The notes under the pieces are model-generated. The model searched no databases, had not been told where the DNA came from, and was given only the letters and a program-made list of their open reading frames with translations. From the NCBI GenBank assembly GCA_945872285.1, contig CAMBZR010000008.1, positions 1 through 64,000 on the forward strand: a stretch of DNA of 64,000 nucleotides. Reading direction: 5' to 3'. Both the position numbers and the translations under genes were made by a program. This DNA is from Bordetella parapertussis (GTDB lineage: Bacteria > Pseudomonadota > Gammaproteobacteria > Burkholderiales > Burkholderiaceae_B). Position 1 is the stretch's first letter. Each line of letters begins with the position of its first letter. This document shows, piece by piece, positions 29,672-39,527 of this stretch.

Positions 29672-30711
29672 AGCAAACCCCTGACTCGCGTTACGCGCAA
29701 GCTCAGGCGCAATTGCGCGCCGCGCCGCGCAGCTGGCTCGTGACGGGTTGCGCCGGCTTTATTGGCTCAAATCTGCTCGAAACACTGCTCAAACTCGGGC
29801 AACGCGTAGTTGGTCTAGATAATTTTGCGACGGGATATTCATATAACCTCGCTGAGGTTCAGGCCAATGTCAGCGCCGCTCAGTGGGAAAATTTTCGCTT
29901 GATCGAAGGTGACATCCGGGATGAGGCAAGCTGCGCGCAGGCGGTGACCGGTGTCGAATTCGTCTTGCACCAAGCCGCGTTGGGGTCGGTCCCGCGTTCG
30001 TTAAGCGACCCAGCCACCACGAATGCTGTCAATATCTCTGGTTTTTTAAATATGCTAGTGGCCGCTCGCGATGCTGGGGTGCAGTCCTTTGTGTATGCCG
30101 CTTCAAGCTCAACCTATGGCGACCACCCTGCCTTACCCAAAGTTGAAGACCAGATTGGCAAGCCTCTGTCGCCTTACGCCGTCACAAAATATGTCAATGA
30201 GCTCTATGCCGATGTGTTCGCGCGCGCGTACGACTTCAAGACGATCGGTCTGCGCTACTTTAATGTCTTTGGCAAGCGACAAGATCCCGAGGGGGCCTAC
30301 GCAGCGGTAATCCCCAAGTGGATTGCCGCGATGCTGCGAGGCGAACCGGTGAGTGTGAACGGCGATGGCGAAACCAGCCGAGATTTTTGTTTTGTTGAGA
30401 ACGCCGTGCAGGCAAACATTCTGGCTGCGGTTGCCGGCCCCGAGGCGTTTAATCAGGTCTACAACGTGGCGGTCAACGCACGCACTAGCCTGAACGTGCT
30501 GTTTGAAAATCTAGTCTCTACGCTCGCGCAAAACGGACTGCGGTATACGTTAGAGCCAAGCTATCGTGAGTTCAGAGCAGGTGACGTGCGACATTCACAG
30601 GCCGACATCTCGAAAGCACAGCGCCTGCTAGGGTATCGACCGACCCACACCATCGCGCAAGGTTTGCAAGCTGCTATGCCTTGGTATCTTGAGTTTTGCG
30701 CGAGATCGTAG
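29668..30711 (+). CDS. NAD-dependent sugar-nucleotide epimerase (TviC/WbpP type)
   Basis: A 347-residue extended SDR, probably a UDP-N-acetylglucosamine 4-epimerase. NAD motif [13 protein letters not shown] near residue 27, catalytic Ser and Tyr-Lys in ASSSTYGDH near 146 and SPYAVTKY near 170, and [19 protein letters not shown] near 196, which is diagnostic for the WbpP/TviC subgroup. Coupled to the preceding dehydrogenase by ATGA overlap. Together they make a UDP-HexNAc uronic acid for a surface polysaccharide, but no glycosyltransferase or exporter is beside them. Confidence 0.9.
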   Translation: MKQTPDSRYAQAQAQLRAAPRSWLVTGCAGFIGSNLLETLLKLGQRVVGLDNFATGYSYNLAEVQANVSAAQWENFRLIEGDIRDEASCAQAVTGVEFVLHQAALGSVPRSLSDPATTNAVNISGFLNMLVAARDAGVQSFVYAASSSTYGDHPALPKVEDQIGKPLSPYAVTKYVNELYADVFARAYDFKTIGLRYFNVFGKRQDPEGAYAAVIPKWIAAMLRGEPVSVNGDGETSRDFCFVENAVQANILAAVAGPEAFNQVYNVAVNARTSLNVLFENLVSTLAQNGLRYTLEPSYREFRAGDVRHSQADISKAQRLLGYRPTHTIAQGLQAAMPWYLEFCARS

Positions 30712-30716
30712 GCTAG

Positions 30717-32351
30717 TTAGGAGTCGGGGTTTTGTTCGCGCGCCAGTCGCTCAGCACGCCGGCGTTCGTAAGCATGCTCGTTGCTTGCGCTCGTAGCAAG
30801 TCGGCGAATCCAGTGTGCCGTTGAGGGATCAAAGGCGCTTACCGCAGACTCGCTATCTTCGGCATCCAGACTGAGTTCAATATCATCGGCCAAACGCTTG
30901 CCAAACTCGACACCCCATTGATCGAAGGGGTTGATGCCCCACAAAACACCTTCGGTGAATACTTTGTGCTCGTAGAGCGCTAAAAGTGCGCCAAGCTGTT
31001 TCGCGTCGAGCTGAGGTAACACGATTAAAGTCGAGGGGCGCCCGCCTGGGTGCACTCGGTGCTGGGCAAGCTGCGCTGCAAGGACGGGATCTTTTTCGGT
31101 TTGACTGACCACTGCCAACGCTTGTTCAAACGTTTTGCCTTCGCGCAGCGCCGCCCGTTGCGCCAGACAGTTTGCAATGAGCAGGCGGTGGTGGCGAGTG
31201 TGTTGATGATCGGGCTTGGCACACAAGACAAAATCAACAGGTGCACCCTTTCCATCTTGGTGCAACCACTGAAAAAAGGTGTGCTGACTATCTGTACCGG
31301 GCATCCCCCACACTGCGGGGCTGCTGGGTACATCAAGCGTGCCGCCATCGCGCTGAGTCGACTTGCCCAGGGATTCCATTTCGAGCTGTTGCAGCCAAGG
31401 CACTAAGGTGCGCAGCCGAGCATCGTAGGGGCAAAGCGCAAAAGACGCGTAGCCAAGCACGCTGCAGTTCGCCACAGCACTCAAGGCCATTTGCACGGGT
31501 GCGTTGCGTGCGACCGGCGCGTTCAGAAAATGCTCGTCCATCTCGGCGGCGCCGCGACGCATGTCATTCAAAGCACTCAAGCCCAGCCCAAGGGCGATCG
31601 GCAGACCAATTGAGGACCAAAGTGAATAGCGACCACCCACCCAATCCCAAAATTCAAAAATGCGATCTTCACGAATGCCGAAGGCGCGTGCGACTGCCGG
31701 ATTTGCAGTCACAGCGACAAAATGTTTAAGCGGGTCGCTCACACCATTCGCTTCAAACCATTCGATGGCACGCGCTGCATTGGCCAAAGACTCGGTGGTC
31801 GTGAAAGATTTTGACGAGATAATCACCAGCGTATCAAGCGGGTCAAGACCGTCGAGCGCGCCAGTAATCGCGTGCGCATCAACGTTTGAAGCAAAGCGAA
31901 TCGTGCGCCGCCCGGCGCCGCCGGCAAGCGCTTCCACGGCGAGTCTTGGACCCCAGTCGCTGCCGCCAATGCCAAGATGCACAACGTTGCGATACAGGTT
32001 TTGCGTGTTAACGAATTCAACGAAATTGGCCAGTCGCTCTTGTTCGGCTTTAACGGCTTGAGCCACATCCGCTGGTGGGTGCTCGGCACGCAAGGCAGTA
32101 TGCCAGGCGGCACGCTTTTCGGTCCAGTTAATGGCATCGCCGGCAAAGAGCCCTTTGCGCGCGGCCTCGAAACCTTGTTGGTGCAGCAGCGCTGCTGCCG
32201 CATGCTCAAGCGCTGCAGAATGCCGCTGTGTACTCAGGTCAACCTCAAGATCGACGGCAGACAAAATGCGCAAGCTGTCGGCGGTGAGGGGACTGGTGTA
32301 GACGGCTGTTGAGAAAGCAAGCCAAGCTGGGCTTTTAGACAACGTGCTCAT
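30717..32351 (-). CDS. pgi: Glucose-6-phosphate isomerase
   Basis: A 544-residue cytosolic enzyme interconverting glucose-6-phosphate and fructose-6-phosphate. Seen: GIGGSDWGPRLAVEAL near residue 127, KSFTTTESL near 183 (phosphate binding), the signature WVGGRYSLWSSIGLP near 243 and GINPFDQWGVEFGK near 475, with the catalytic Glu and His regions between. The ATG at 32351 is used, since the frame upstream overlaps the previous gene. It follows the phosphomannomutase gene by 22 bases on the same strand. Confidence 0.97.
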   Translation of the reverse strand: MSTLSKSPAWLAFSTAVYTSPLTADSLRILSAVDLEVDLSTQRHSAALEHAAAALLHQQGFEAARKGLFAGDAINWTEKRAAWHTALRAEHPPADVAQAVKAEQERLANFVEFVNTQNLYRNVVHLGIGGSDWGPRLAVEALAGGAGRRTIRFASNVDAHAITGALDGLDPLDTLVIISSKSFTTTESLANAARAIEWFEANGVSDPLKHFVAVTANPAVARAFGIREDRIFEFWDWVGGRYSLWSSIGLPIALGLGLSALNDMRRGAAEMDEHFLNAPVARNAPVQMALSAVANCSVLGYASFALCPYDARLRTLVPWLQQLEMESLGKSTQRDGGTLDVPSSPAVWGMPGTDSQHTFFQWLHQDGKGAPVDFVLCAKPDHQHTRHHRLLIANCLAQRAALREGKTFEQALAVVSQTEKDPVLAAQLAQHRVHPGGRPSTLIVLPQLDAKQLGALLALYEHKVFTEGVLWGINPFDQWGVEFGKRLADDIELSLDAEDSESAVSAFDPSTAHWIRRLATSASNEHAYERRRAERLAREQNPDS

Positions 32352-32373
32352 AGGTTTAATCGCAGATAAAAAA

Positions 32374-33762
32374 TTAAAAGGGAAGCGTGACGTGAGGCGC
32401 AAGCGTTAATAACTGCTTACGAAAGGCGTCTTGAATGCGCGCGAGGGCTTCGGGTGTGTCGCCCTCGAAGCGTAAGACCACGACAGGTGTGGTGTTTGAG
32501 GCGCGTGCTAAGCCAAAACCATCTGCGTAATCTGCGCGCAAGCCGTCGATTTTGAGGACTTCAGTCGCGCCGTCAAACACCCCTTCAGTTTGCAAACGTT
32601 TAATCAGAGCGTGAGGTTCACCCTCAGACATTTCGAGCTTGAGTTCGGGCGTTGAAACCCCTTGCGGAAGCGCCTCAAGTACAGCCGACGGATCCGCCGA
32701 GCGCGACAAAATCTCAAGCAGACGGCAACCGGTGTACAACCCGTCATCAAAGCCGAACCAACGCTCTTTAAAGAACACGTGACCGCTCATTTCACCGGCC
32801 AGTGGCGCGCCGGTTTCGGCGAGCTTGGCTTTGATGAGGGAATGACCCGTTTGCCAAATTAAAGGCACGCCACCGGCGGCACAAATAGCAACCGAGACAT
32901 GGCGACTGCATTTGACGTCATAAATGATGGTTTGGCCGGGGCAACGGCTCAGCACATCGCGCGCATACAAAATCAGCTGACGATCGGGCCAAATGATTTC
33001 GCCTGATTTGGTGACCACACCTAAGCGATCGCCGTCGCCGTCAAAGGCAAGTCCGATTTCGCAGTCGGTGGTTTGCACGCAGCGGATCAGGTCTTCGAGG
33101 TTGTGTGGATCAGCCGGATCGGGGTGATGGTTAGGAAAAGTGCCATCAACTTCGCAAAATAGCTCGGTGACTTCGCAGCCCAAGGCTTTAAAGAGTTGAG
33201 GCGCGACAGCACCCGCCACGCCATTGCCGCAGTCGATCGCGATTTTCATGGGACGGCTGAGCTTGACGTCACCAAGCACGCGCGCCAAATAAGGCGTCAG
33301 AATGTCGACGCTCGTGGCTGTGCCCGACGTGCTGGCGTGCGCGGGGCCCGCCGCGATTTCATCGCGCAGAGCGAGGATGGCGTCGCCGTGCAGGGTGCCA
33401 CCACCCATCATCATTTTGAAGCCGTTGTAGTCAGGTGGATTATGGCTGCCAGTGACCGCAACGCCCGAGCCTGTTTTTAACGTGTACGCAGCAAAATAGA
33501 CCAAAGGGGTAGGAACCTCTCCCACGTCAATCGTGTGAATGCCGCCATCGCGCATTCCTTGTTGCAAGGCTGCCGCTAGCGAGGGGCTGCTGATCCGACC
33601 ATCGCGGCCGACCACCATTGCGGTGACGCCCACTGCCTTAGCACGGGCCGCTAAACCGCGGCCTAGCTCTTGCGCAAATTGTGGGTTTAATGCTGAGGGA
33701 ACGATGCCCCGGATGTCGTAGGCCTTGAAAGACGAATGCGGAAATGGGTATTGACTGGACAC
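32374..33762 (-). CDS. Phosphomannomutase/phosphoglucomutase
   Basis: A 462-residue alpha-D-phosphohexomutase of the AlgC type. KAYDIRGIVP at the N-terminus, phosphoserine loop TGSHNPPDYNGFK near residue 105, metal loop FDGDGDRLG near 240, sugar-binding GEMSGHVFFKE near 325 and phosphate-binding C-terminal loop. It supplies mannose-1- or glucose-1-phosphate for surface sugars; with pgi it forms an operon facing the UDP-sugar gene pair. Confidence 0.94.
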   Translation of the reverse strand: MSSQYPFPHSSFKAYDIRGIVPSALNPQFAQELGRGLAARAKAVGVTAMVVGRDGRISSPSLAAALQQGMRDGGIHTIDVGEVPTPLVYFAAYTLKTGSGVAVTGSHNPPDYNGFKMMMGGGTLHGDAILALRDEIAAGPAHASTSGTATSVDILTPYLARVLGDVKLSRPMKIAIDCGNGVAGAVAPQLFKALGCEVTELFCEVDGTFPNHHPDPADPHNLEDLIRCVQTTDCEIGLAFDGDGDRLGVVTKSGEIIWPDRQLILYARDVLSRCPGQTIIYDVKCSRHVSVAICAAGGVPLIWQTGHSLIKAKLAETGAPLAGEMSGHVFFKERWFGFDDGLYTGCRLLEILSRSADPSAVLEALPQGVSTPELKLEMSEGEPHALIKRLQTEGVFDGATEVLKIDGLRADYADGFGLARASNTTPVVVLRFEGDTPEALARIQDAFRKQLLTLAPHVTLPF

Positions 33763-33997
33763 GAGGATGGACTCCGAAGCCTTTCAGGGGCAAACATTCA
33801 CTAAAAAAATCACTAAAAACCGCCTTGCCCTATTATGGCCGATCCACAGCCTCTATGCCTTAGACTTCCCTTACAATTTGAGGCTGTGAGGTGCACCGTG
33901 CGGGCGAATTTGCTTAATTCTGTACTGCCTTGCACAAAAAGTCAGTGTTAGACGAACCGGTGTAGCAGCCCACGCCACAACCAACCCAGAGATCTAA

Positions 33998-35413
33998 ATG
34001 AACCTGTTGCCCGAACTTGAAAAATTATTAGGTACTAACCAAGTGTTAACGGGTGAGGCCGCAGCCCCCTATTTGGTCGACTGGCGCGGGCGTTACAAGG
34101 GCCAGGCGCTGGCGGTGGTGCGGCCGGGGTCAACCGAAGAGGTCGCTGCAGTGGTGCGTCTGTGCGCCCAGCACCAGATCCCAATTGTGCCCTCGGGCGG
34201 CAATACCGGCATGTGCGGGGGCGCCACCCCAGACGAAACCGGTCGCGCGGTAGTGCTGTCTTTGGCGCGCTTAAATCGTGTGCGTTCAGTTGACACCGAC
34301 AATGACACCATGACCGTTGAAGCGGGCTGTATTTTGCAGTCGGTACAAACGGCTGCGCGCGAGGCCGGGCGGTTGTTTCCACTGAGCTTGGCAGCAGAAG
34401 GCAGCTGCACAATTGGTGGCAATTTGTCGACCAATGCAGGTGGCACGCAGGTCTTGCGTTACGGTAATACGCGCGAACTCGCGCTCGGGTTAGAAGTGGT
34501 TACCGCTGAAGGTGAAATTTGGCACGGTCTGCGTGGTTTACGCAAGGACAACACTGGCTACGATCTGCGGGATCTGTTTATTGGCAGCGAAGGCACGCTT
34601 GGCATCATCACCGCGGCCACGCTCAAACTGTACCCACTGCCGGTCGCGCAATGCACAGCCATGCTGGCACTGAACTCGCTTGAGGATGCTACCGCCGTGT
34701 TGTCGCGCGCACGCGCAGGCTTCGGGGCCTCTCTGACAGGATTTGAGGTCATGATGGGCACGGTATTGCAAGCCGTCGTGAAGCTGTTTCCACAACAACG
34801 TCTGCCGTTTGAGGGGCCTTCAGCCCAGTCCCCTTGGTATGCCCTGCTTGAATTGTCAGATAGCGAGAGCGCCGAGCACGGACAAAGCCGTTTCGAGGCA
34901 GTGTTAGGAGCTGCGATTGAAGACGGCTTGGTGAGCGACGCCGCGATTGCTGAATCGATCGCCCAAAGCCGGGCGATGTGGCATTTGCGTGAAAGCATCC
35001 CCTTAGCTGAGGCGGGCTTAGGTAAAAGCATCAAACATGATGTGTCGATTCCGATCTCGCTGATCAGTACGTTTGTGGAGACGACAAATGCAGCCTTGCA
35101 GGTGAAGTTTCCGGGCATCCAACACATCGTGTTTGGTCATTTAGGTGATGGTAATTTGCACTACAACGTGGCGCGGGCACCCGAGCAAACCGAAGAGCAA
35201 CTGTTGGCGCAGCAGTACGACGTGTACCAGTTGGTGCACGATAGCGTGCATGCGCATAGCGGCTCGATCAGCGCCGAGCACGGCGTCGGACAGCTCAAGC
35301 GCGACGAGCTGACGCGCTACAAGAGTCCGCTTGAGTTAGCGTTGATGAAGCGGATCAAACAAGCGCTTGATCCGCAGGGCATCATGAATCCTGGCAAGGT
35401 TTTGCAGGCTTAA
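33998..35413 (+). CDS. FAD-binding oxidoreductase (GlcD/D-2-hydroxyacid dehydrogenase type)
   Basis: A 471-residue flavoenzyme of the VAO/PCMH family. FAD-binding segments PSGGNTGMCGGATPDETG (about 68-85) and GNLSTNAGGTQVLRYGNTR near 148; GSEGTLGIIT near 197; C-terminal HLGDGNLHYN near 380 and SAEHGVGQLKR near 425, marks of the D-lactate/D-2-hydroxyglutarate dehydrogenase group. It oxidises a D-2-hydroxyacid to the keto acid and passes electrons on to an unidentified acceptor. No glcE/glcF lies beside it. The stop overlaps that of the convergent fumarylacetoacetase gene. Confidence 0.88.
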   Translation: MNLLPELEKLLGTNQVLTGEAAAPYLVDWRGRYKGQALAVVRPGSTEEVAAVVRLCAQHQIPIVPSGGNTGMCGGATPDETGRAVVLSLARLNRVRSVDTDNDTMTVEAGCILQSVQTAAREAGRLFPLSLAAEGSCTIGGNLSTNAGGTQVLRYGNTRELALGLEVVTAEGEIWHGLRGLRKDNTGYDLRDLFIGSEGTLGIITAATLKLYPLPVAQCTAMLALNSLEDATAVLSRARAGFGASLTGFEVMMGTVLQAVVKLFPQQRLPFEGPSAQSPWYALLELSDSESAEHGQSRFEAVLGAAIEDGLVSDAAIAESIAQSRAMWHLRESIPLAEAGLGKSIKHDVSIPISLISTFVETTNAALQVKFPGIQHIVFGHLGDGNLHYNVARAPEQTEEQLLAQQYDVYQLVHDSVHAHSGSISAEHGVGQLKRDELTRYKSPLELALMKRIKQALDPQGIMNPGKVLQA

Positions 35414-36726
35414 ACGGCCGGCAGGATTTTTCCGGTCGCCTGGCCAAAGCTCAGTCTTGGGTAGCCGGGTTTGACGCACTCGGCTTGCAAGGTGATCTCG
35501 TCACCGTCTTCTAAAAACATGCGCTCTTGTCCCCAAGGCAGTTTGACGGCTTGTGTCGCGCCTACGCTAAGCTCATTGAACGACAGGGCCTGATCGGGAT
35601 GAGGGCCTGACATCGTGCCGGTGCCGATCAAATCGCCGGGTTGCAAGTTGCAACCGTTGACCGTGTGATGGGTGATTAACTGGGATAAAGTCCAGTATGC
35701 GTGGCGTAAATTGCTGTGGGCTAATAAGGCGGGGGCCTGTTGGGCCGCGCGCGAGTGGTCAGTTGAAATCAAAGCTCTGAGCTCGATGTCGTAGACGCCA
35801 CCTCGCAAGACAGACTCGCTCATCAAATAAGGCAGAGGCTGTGGGTCAGAGGCAGGTCGGCTAAAGGGCAGACGAAAAGGCTCGAGGGCTTCGCACGTGA
35901 CAATCCAGGGCGAGATGGTGGTGGCAAAACTTTTGGCTAAAAAGGGGCCGAGTGGTTGCACCTCCCAGGCCTGAATGTCGCGGGCTGACCAGTCATTCAG
36001 GATACAGACCCCAAAAATATGCTGATCGGCCTCATCGATCGTGATGCGCTTGCCCTGAGCGTTGCCTGGCCCCACAAACATCGCCATTTCAAGTTCAAAA
36101 TCCAGCCTTTGGCTTGGGCCAAAACCGGGTGTCTGGCCGAGCTGGGACGGACGCGACTGGCCCACAGGACGCACCACGTCGTGGCCCGAAATCACGACGC
36201 TTGAGGCGCGGCCGTGGTAGCCGATTGGCAGCCACTTAAAGTTGGGTAAAAGGGGAGCATCAGGGCGCGAAATTTTGCCACCTGCTGTGGCGTGATGAAT
36301 CGAGATATAAAAATCGGTGTAATCACGAATTTGCGCGGGCAAGCTAAATTCGGCCTGCTTCTGTGGCACCAAAACTTGTTCGAACGTAGCTTGCGAGGGG
36401 CTGCGTTCACGTGCGCCGCGTGACAACGCCAGACGCAGCGCCGACCAGTGCGACTGACCAAGCGCCATCAGTGCGTTTAGCGTGGGCCCAGTGCAGGTGT
36501 TCAGCGCCTCGGCGGCCAGACCTGAGAAGGGCTTGAGCGCGGCTAACTGCGCCAGATCAATGATTTGATCGCCAAGCGCCACGCCGGGTCTGAAAGGCTC
36601 GCGGCTGGCGGTGCGGCAAAACACCGCAAACGGCAAATGCTGCACCGGAAACCCTATGCTCGCGTCGTTGGCGCTGGCAAGCCAACTTTTCAGAGAAGGG
36701 TCGTGCGTTTCGTTTAGGTTACTCAT
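35410..36726 (-). CDS. fahA: Fumarylacetoacetase
   Basis: A 438-residue hydrolase splitting fumarylacetoacetate to fumarate and acetoacetate, the last step of tyrosine/homogentisate breakdown. Seen: the SH3-like N-domain, DYTDFYISIHHATAGG near residue 128 (metal Asp and catalytic His), YHGRASSV near 165, DFELEMAMFVG near 203, NDWSARDIQAWE near 240 and GTGTMSGP near 363. The partner hmgA is not in the window. ATG at 36726 chosen; a GTG four codons earlier is possible. Confidence 0.93.
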   Translation of the reverse strand: MSNLNETHDPSLKSWLASANDASIGFPVQHLPFAVFCRTASREPFRPGVALGDQIIDLAQLAALKPFSGLAAEALNTCTGPTLNALMALGQSHWSALRLALSRGARERSPSQATFEQVLVPQKQAEFSLPAQIRDYTDFYISIHHATAGGKISRPDAPLLPNFKWLPIGYHGRASSVVISGHDVVRPVGQSRPSQLGQTPGFGPSQRLDFELEMAMFVGPGNAQGKRITIDEADQHIFGVCILNDWSARDIQAWEVQPLGPFLAKSFATTISPWIVTCEALEPFRLPFSRPASDPQPLPYLMSESVLRGGVYDIELRALISTDHSRAAQQAPALLAHSNLRHAYWTLSQLITHHTVNGCNLQPGDLIGTGTMSGPHPDQALSFNELSVGATQAVKLPWGQERMFLEDGDEITLQAECVKPGYPRLSFGQATGKILPAV

Positions 36727-36802
36727 GGCGTGGGTCACTTAAGCTTTGAATGAGGGGTGGAGTTTTTGCGAAGATGTCGGCTTTGCCGCCTGCCATACAG
36801 CG

Positions 36803-37630
36803 CTAGGGCTTTTGGCAGGTCGGACAAAAATACGTGGCGCGCTGACCCTGCACAATACGTTTAATGACGGTGGTACAGACTCGGCAGGGTTGACCCGCGC
36901 GCTCGTACACGGCCGCATGTAAGGTGAAATAAGCACCAGCCTCGCCCGTTGCGTTGACGTAGTCGCGCAACGTACTGCCGCCCGAAGCGAGCGCATCACT
37001 CAGCGTGCTGCGAAGCGCGTCGACTAGCCGGGCGCAACGCGCAAGCGAGATTCGGGCCGCTTTAGTTTTTGGATGAATACGTGCCCGAAAGAGGCTTTCG
37101 GAGGCATAAATGTTGCCCGCTCCGACCACCACGTCGCCGGCGAGCAAGGCTTGTTTGACAGACATTTGCCGGCCTTGCAGGCCCTGCCTGAGGTGGGCCG
37201 CATCAAAAGCCGGGTCAAAAGGTTCAACACCAAGCTTGCTGAGCAACGGATGTTGCTCGACGGGCCCCGCGCTTTTAGGGTGCCACAGTACGGCACCAAA
37301 ACGCCGAGGGTCGTGCAGGCGCAGCGTGGCGTGTGCAAACTCCCATTCGACATGATCGTGTTTGCGCAGTAATTCGCCTTTCAGGACGCTGCGCAGAGAG
37401 CCTGACATGCCAAAGTGAATCAGCTGTGTCCCTTGGTCAAACTCCAGTAACAAGTACTTGCCGCGGCGCCGACAGGCGCGCACAATTTGGCCTTGCACCC
37501 GTTGCGGTAGCTCAGTCGGGATTGGCCAGCGCAAACGAGCCTCGTGGATCACGAGGCGTTTTAACGTATGACCCGTTGCAACGGCGTCAATTCCGCGTCG
37601 GGTTGTTTCAACTTCAGGGAGTTCTGGCAT
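36803..37630 (-). CDS. mutM: Formamidopyrimidine-DNA glycosylase MutM (Fpg)
   Basis: A 275-residue bifunctional DNA glycosylase/AP lyase removing 8-oxoguanine. The N-terminal PELPEVETTRRG supplies the catalytic Pro and Glu after Met removal; the H2TH region GAGNIYASESLFRA lies near residue 168; the C-terminal zinc finger is CRVCTT...YFCPTCQ at the very end. Full length and intact. Confidence 0.97.
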   Translation of the reverse strand: MPELPEVETTRRGIDAVATGHTLKRLVIHEARLRWPIPTELPQRVQGQIVRACRRRGKYLLLEFDQGTQLIHFGMSGSLRSVLKGELLRKHDHVEWEFAHATLRLHDPRRFGAVLWHPKSAGPVEQHPLLSKLGVEPFDPAFDAAHLRQGLQGRQMSVKQALLAGDVVVGAGNIYASESLFRARIHPKTKAARISLARCARLVDALRSTLSDALASGGSTLRDYVNATGEAGAYFTLHAAVYERAGQPCRVCTTVIKRIVQGQRATYFCPTCQKP

Positions 37631-37691
37631 GGGTGAGTGCTAACATCTAGAGAGGTCATCAGAGGATTGTGCCATCAACGAGGCGGGTCGC

Positions 37692-39527
37692 GTGAAGTCG
37701 TTTCATAAAAGCAGTTTGACAAAGATATCGTTAGCCCTTGTACTTGGTCTGTTTGGGGGCGTCTGGCTGGGCACTGTGCAAGCACAAAGCGAGCCCAATA
37801 AAGGGTTATCGCAGACGAGCCCCCTTGAGATCAAACCGCGGCTCTCAGAACCTGCAGAAATTCACGTGCGCTCGGGGCAGTTGCCTGTCGTCACACTCAC
37901 GTCCAGCATGGTCTTCAGGGTGTTGGCGGCCGAAATCTCAGCGCAGCGCTCGGCGTTTATTCCAGCGGCCAAAACCATGCTTGAGCTGGCGATCGAGGTG
38001 GGCGATTTGCGTTTGGCTCGGCGTGCGCTCGAATTTTATTTAGCAGGGGGCAACTTAACGGGCGCACTTGAGTCGGTGCGCGTCTGGTTGCGCCTTGACC
38101 CCAAAGATGCCGAGGCGATTTCAACAGAAATGACGCTGGCTGCCGCTTCGGGTCAGACCAGTGGGTTGACCACGGCCTTGCGCAAACAAATTGATCAGGC
38201 TCAAGACAAAACAGCTGCGATCGGGCAAGCGCTGAGCATTTTAGGTCGCGTACCCGACAAGCGCGCTGGGCTCGCGATTTTAATTAACGTGTTGCAAGAA
38301 AGCAGCGCGCGCAATACCTTGGCGGCTAGCATTGCGATCGCCGATCTGGCGCGTGCCGCCGGAGATGCGCCGCGCGCGCTCAGTGCGGCCCGCGAGGCGC
38401 TCAACATAGACCCGCGCTCTGAAGACGCGGCAATGCGCGTGTTTGAGTATGGTCTGCCTGTCGATGCCGCGCAGGCCTTTAACGACGCCCGGGGTTTTGC
38501 GGCGGCCTATCCGTCGGCGCGGCGCCTGCGTCTGTTGTTGGCTACCCAGTGGGCTGAGCGGCGCGAGTTTGATCTGGCGATGGCTGAATTGGTGGCGATG
38601 GCAACGTTAGCACCCGACGACATCGACTTATTGTTTATACAGGCGCAAGTCGCTTATCGGGCTAAGCGCTTACCTCAGGCGCGTGAGCTGCTCGAGCAGT
38701 TTGTCAAAAGACAAGCTGAAAACGAGCTAAGCTCGCCAGCCAACGATGCGGAGGGTGCGACGGCGCTGACTGAGGCCTATCAGTTGCTCTCTCGCATCGC
38801 GCAAGAGCAGGGGTTTTTTGATGATGCGGTCAATTTATTAGAAAAAATCGAAGATCCCTCGGCGCGGCACAATGCGCGAGTGCGCCAGGCTGGGATTCGC
38901 GCCCAGCAAGGGCGCATTGAACAGGCCCTTGCTTTGCTGGATTCAAGTGAGCCTCAGTCTTCCCAAGAAAAGCACCTGACCGCCTCCGCGGCGGCGCAGA
39001 TTTTGCGTGATGCCAATCGACTGCCCGAGGCGATTAAACGCCTTGAGGCCGTCGATATTCTTTTGCCCGACACCGTCGAAATCAAGTACGAACTGGCGAT
39101 GCTCTATGAGCGTAACCAACAACTCAACGACGCTGAGCGGTTCTTGCGCCAGGTGATGGCGCTTGATCCGGGGCACGCCCATTCGTATAACGCGCTGGGT
39201 TACGCGTTGGCAGACCGTAATCAGCGCCTGCCTGAAGCACTTAAACTCATCACACGCGCCCTTGAGATCGCACCCAATGACTCTTTTATTTTAGACAGCA
39301 TGGGCTGGGTCAAGTTTCGGCTCGGCGATTATCCGGCGGCGGTGCAGTACCTCGAAAAATCATATCGCCTTCGCCCTGAGGTCGACGTTGCGGCGCATTT
39401 AGGAGAGGTGCTTTGGGTGCAAGGCAAGCGCGAGGAAGCGAAAGACCTCTGGAAGGCGGCCTCCGCAAAAGAGCCTGATAACGCCACGCTACTCGAAACG
39501 CTTAAACGCCTTGGGGTGCAACTTTGA
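37692..39527 (+). CDS. Exported tetratricopeptide-repeat protein
   Basis: A 611-residue protein with a signal peptide (KISLALVLGLFGGVWLGTVQAQ) and a largely alpha-helical body of TPR-like repeats, clearest at the C-terminus: GHAHSYNALGYALADRNQ, DSFILDSMGWVKFRLGDY and DVAAHLGEVLWVQGKRE. It starts with GTG at 37692 after a GAGG. Its stop overlaps the lolB start, and the TPR-lolB-ispE order is common in Burkholderiales. It probably acts in the periplasm in envelope assembly, but no direct role is known. Confidence 0.88.
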   Translation: MKSFHKSSLTKISLALVLGLFGGVWLGTVQAQSEPNKGLSQTSPLEIKPRLSEPAEIHVRSGQLPVVTLTSSMVFRVLAAEISAQRSAFIPAAKTMLELAIEVGDLRLARRALEFYLAGGNLTGALESVRVWLRLDPKDAEAISTEMTLAAASGQTSGLTTALRKQIDQAQDKTAAIGQALSILGRVPDKRAGLAILINVLQESSARNTLAASIAIADLARAAGDAPRALSAAREALNIDPRSEDAAMRVFEYGLPVDAAQAFNDARGFAAAYPSARRLRLLLATQWAERREFDLAMAELVAMATLAPDDIDLLFIQAQVAYRAKRLPQARELLEQFVKRQAENELSSPANDAEGATALTEAYQLLSRIAQEQGFFDDAVNLLEKIEDPSARHNARVRQAGIRAQQGRIEQALALLDSSEPQSSQEKHLTASAAAQILRDANRLPEAIKRLEAVDILLPDTVEIKYELAMLYERNQQLNDAERFLRQVMALDPGHAHSYNALGYALADRNQRLPEALKLITRALEIAPNDSFILDSMGWVKFRLGDYPAAVQYLEKSYRLRPEVDVAAHLGEVLWVQGKREEAKDLWKAASAKEPDNATLLETLKRLGVQL

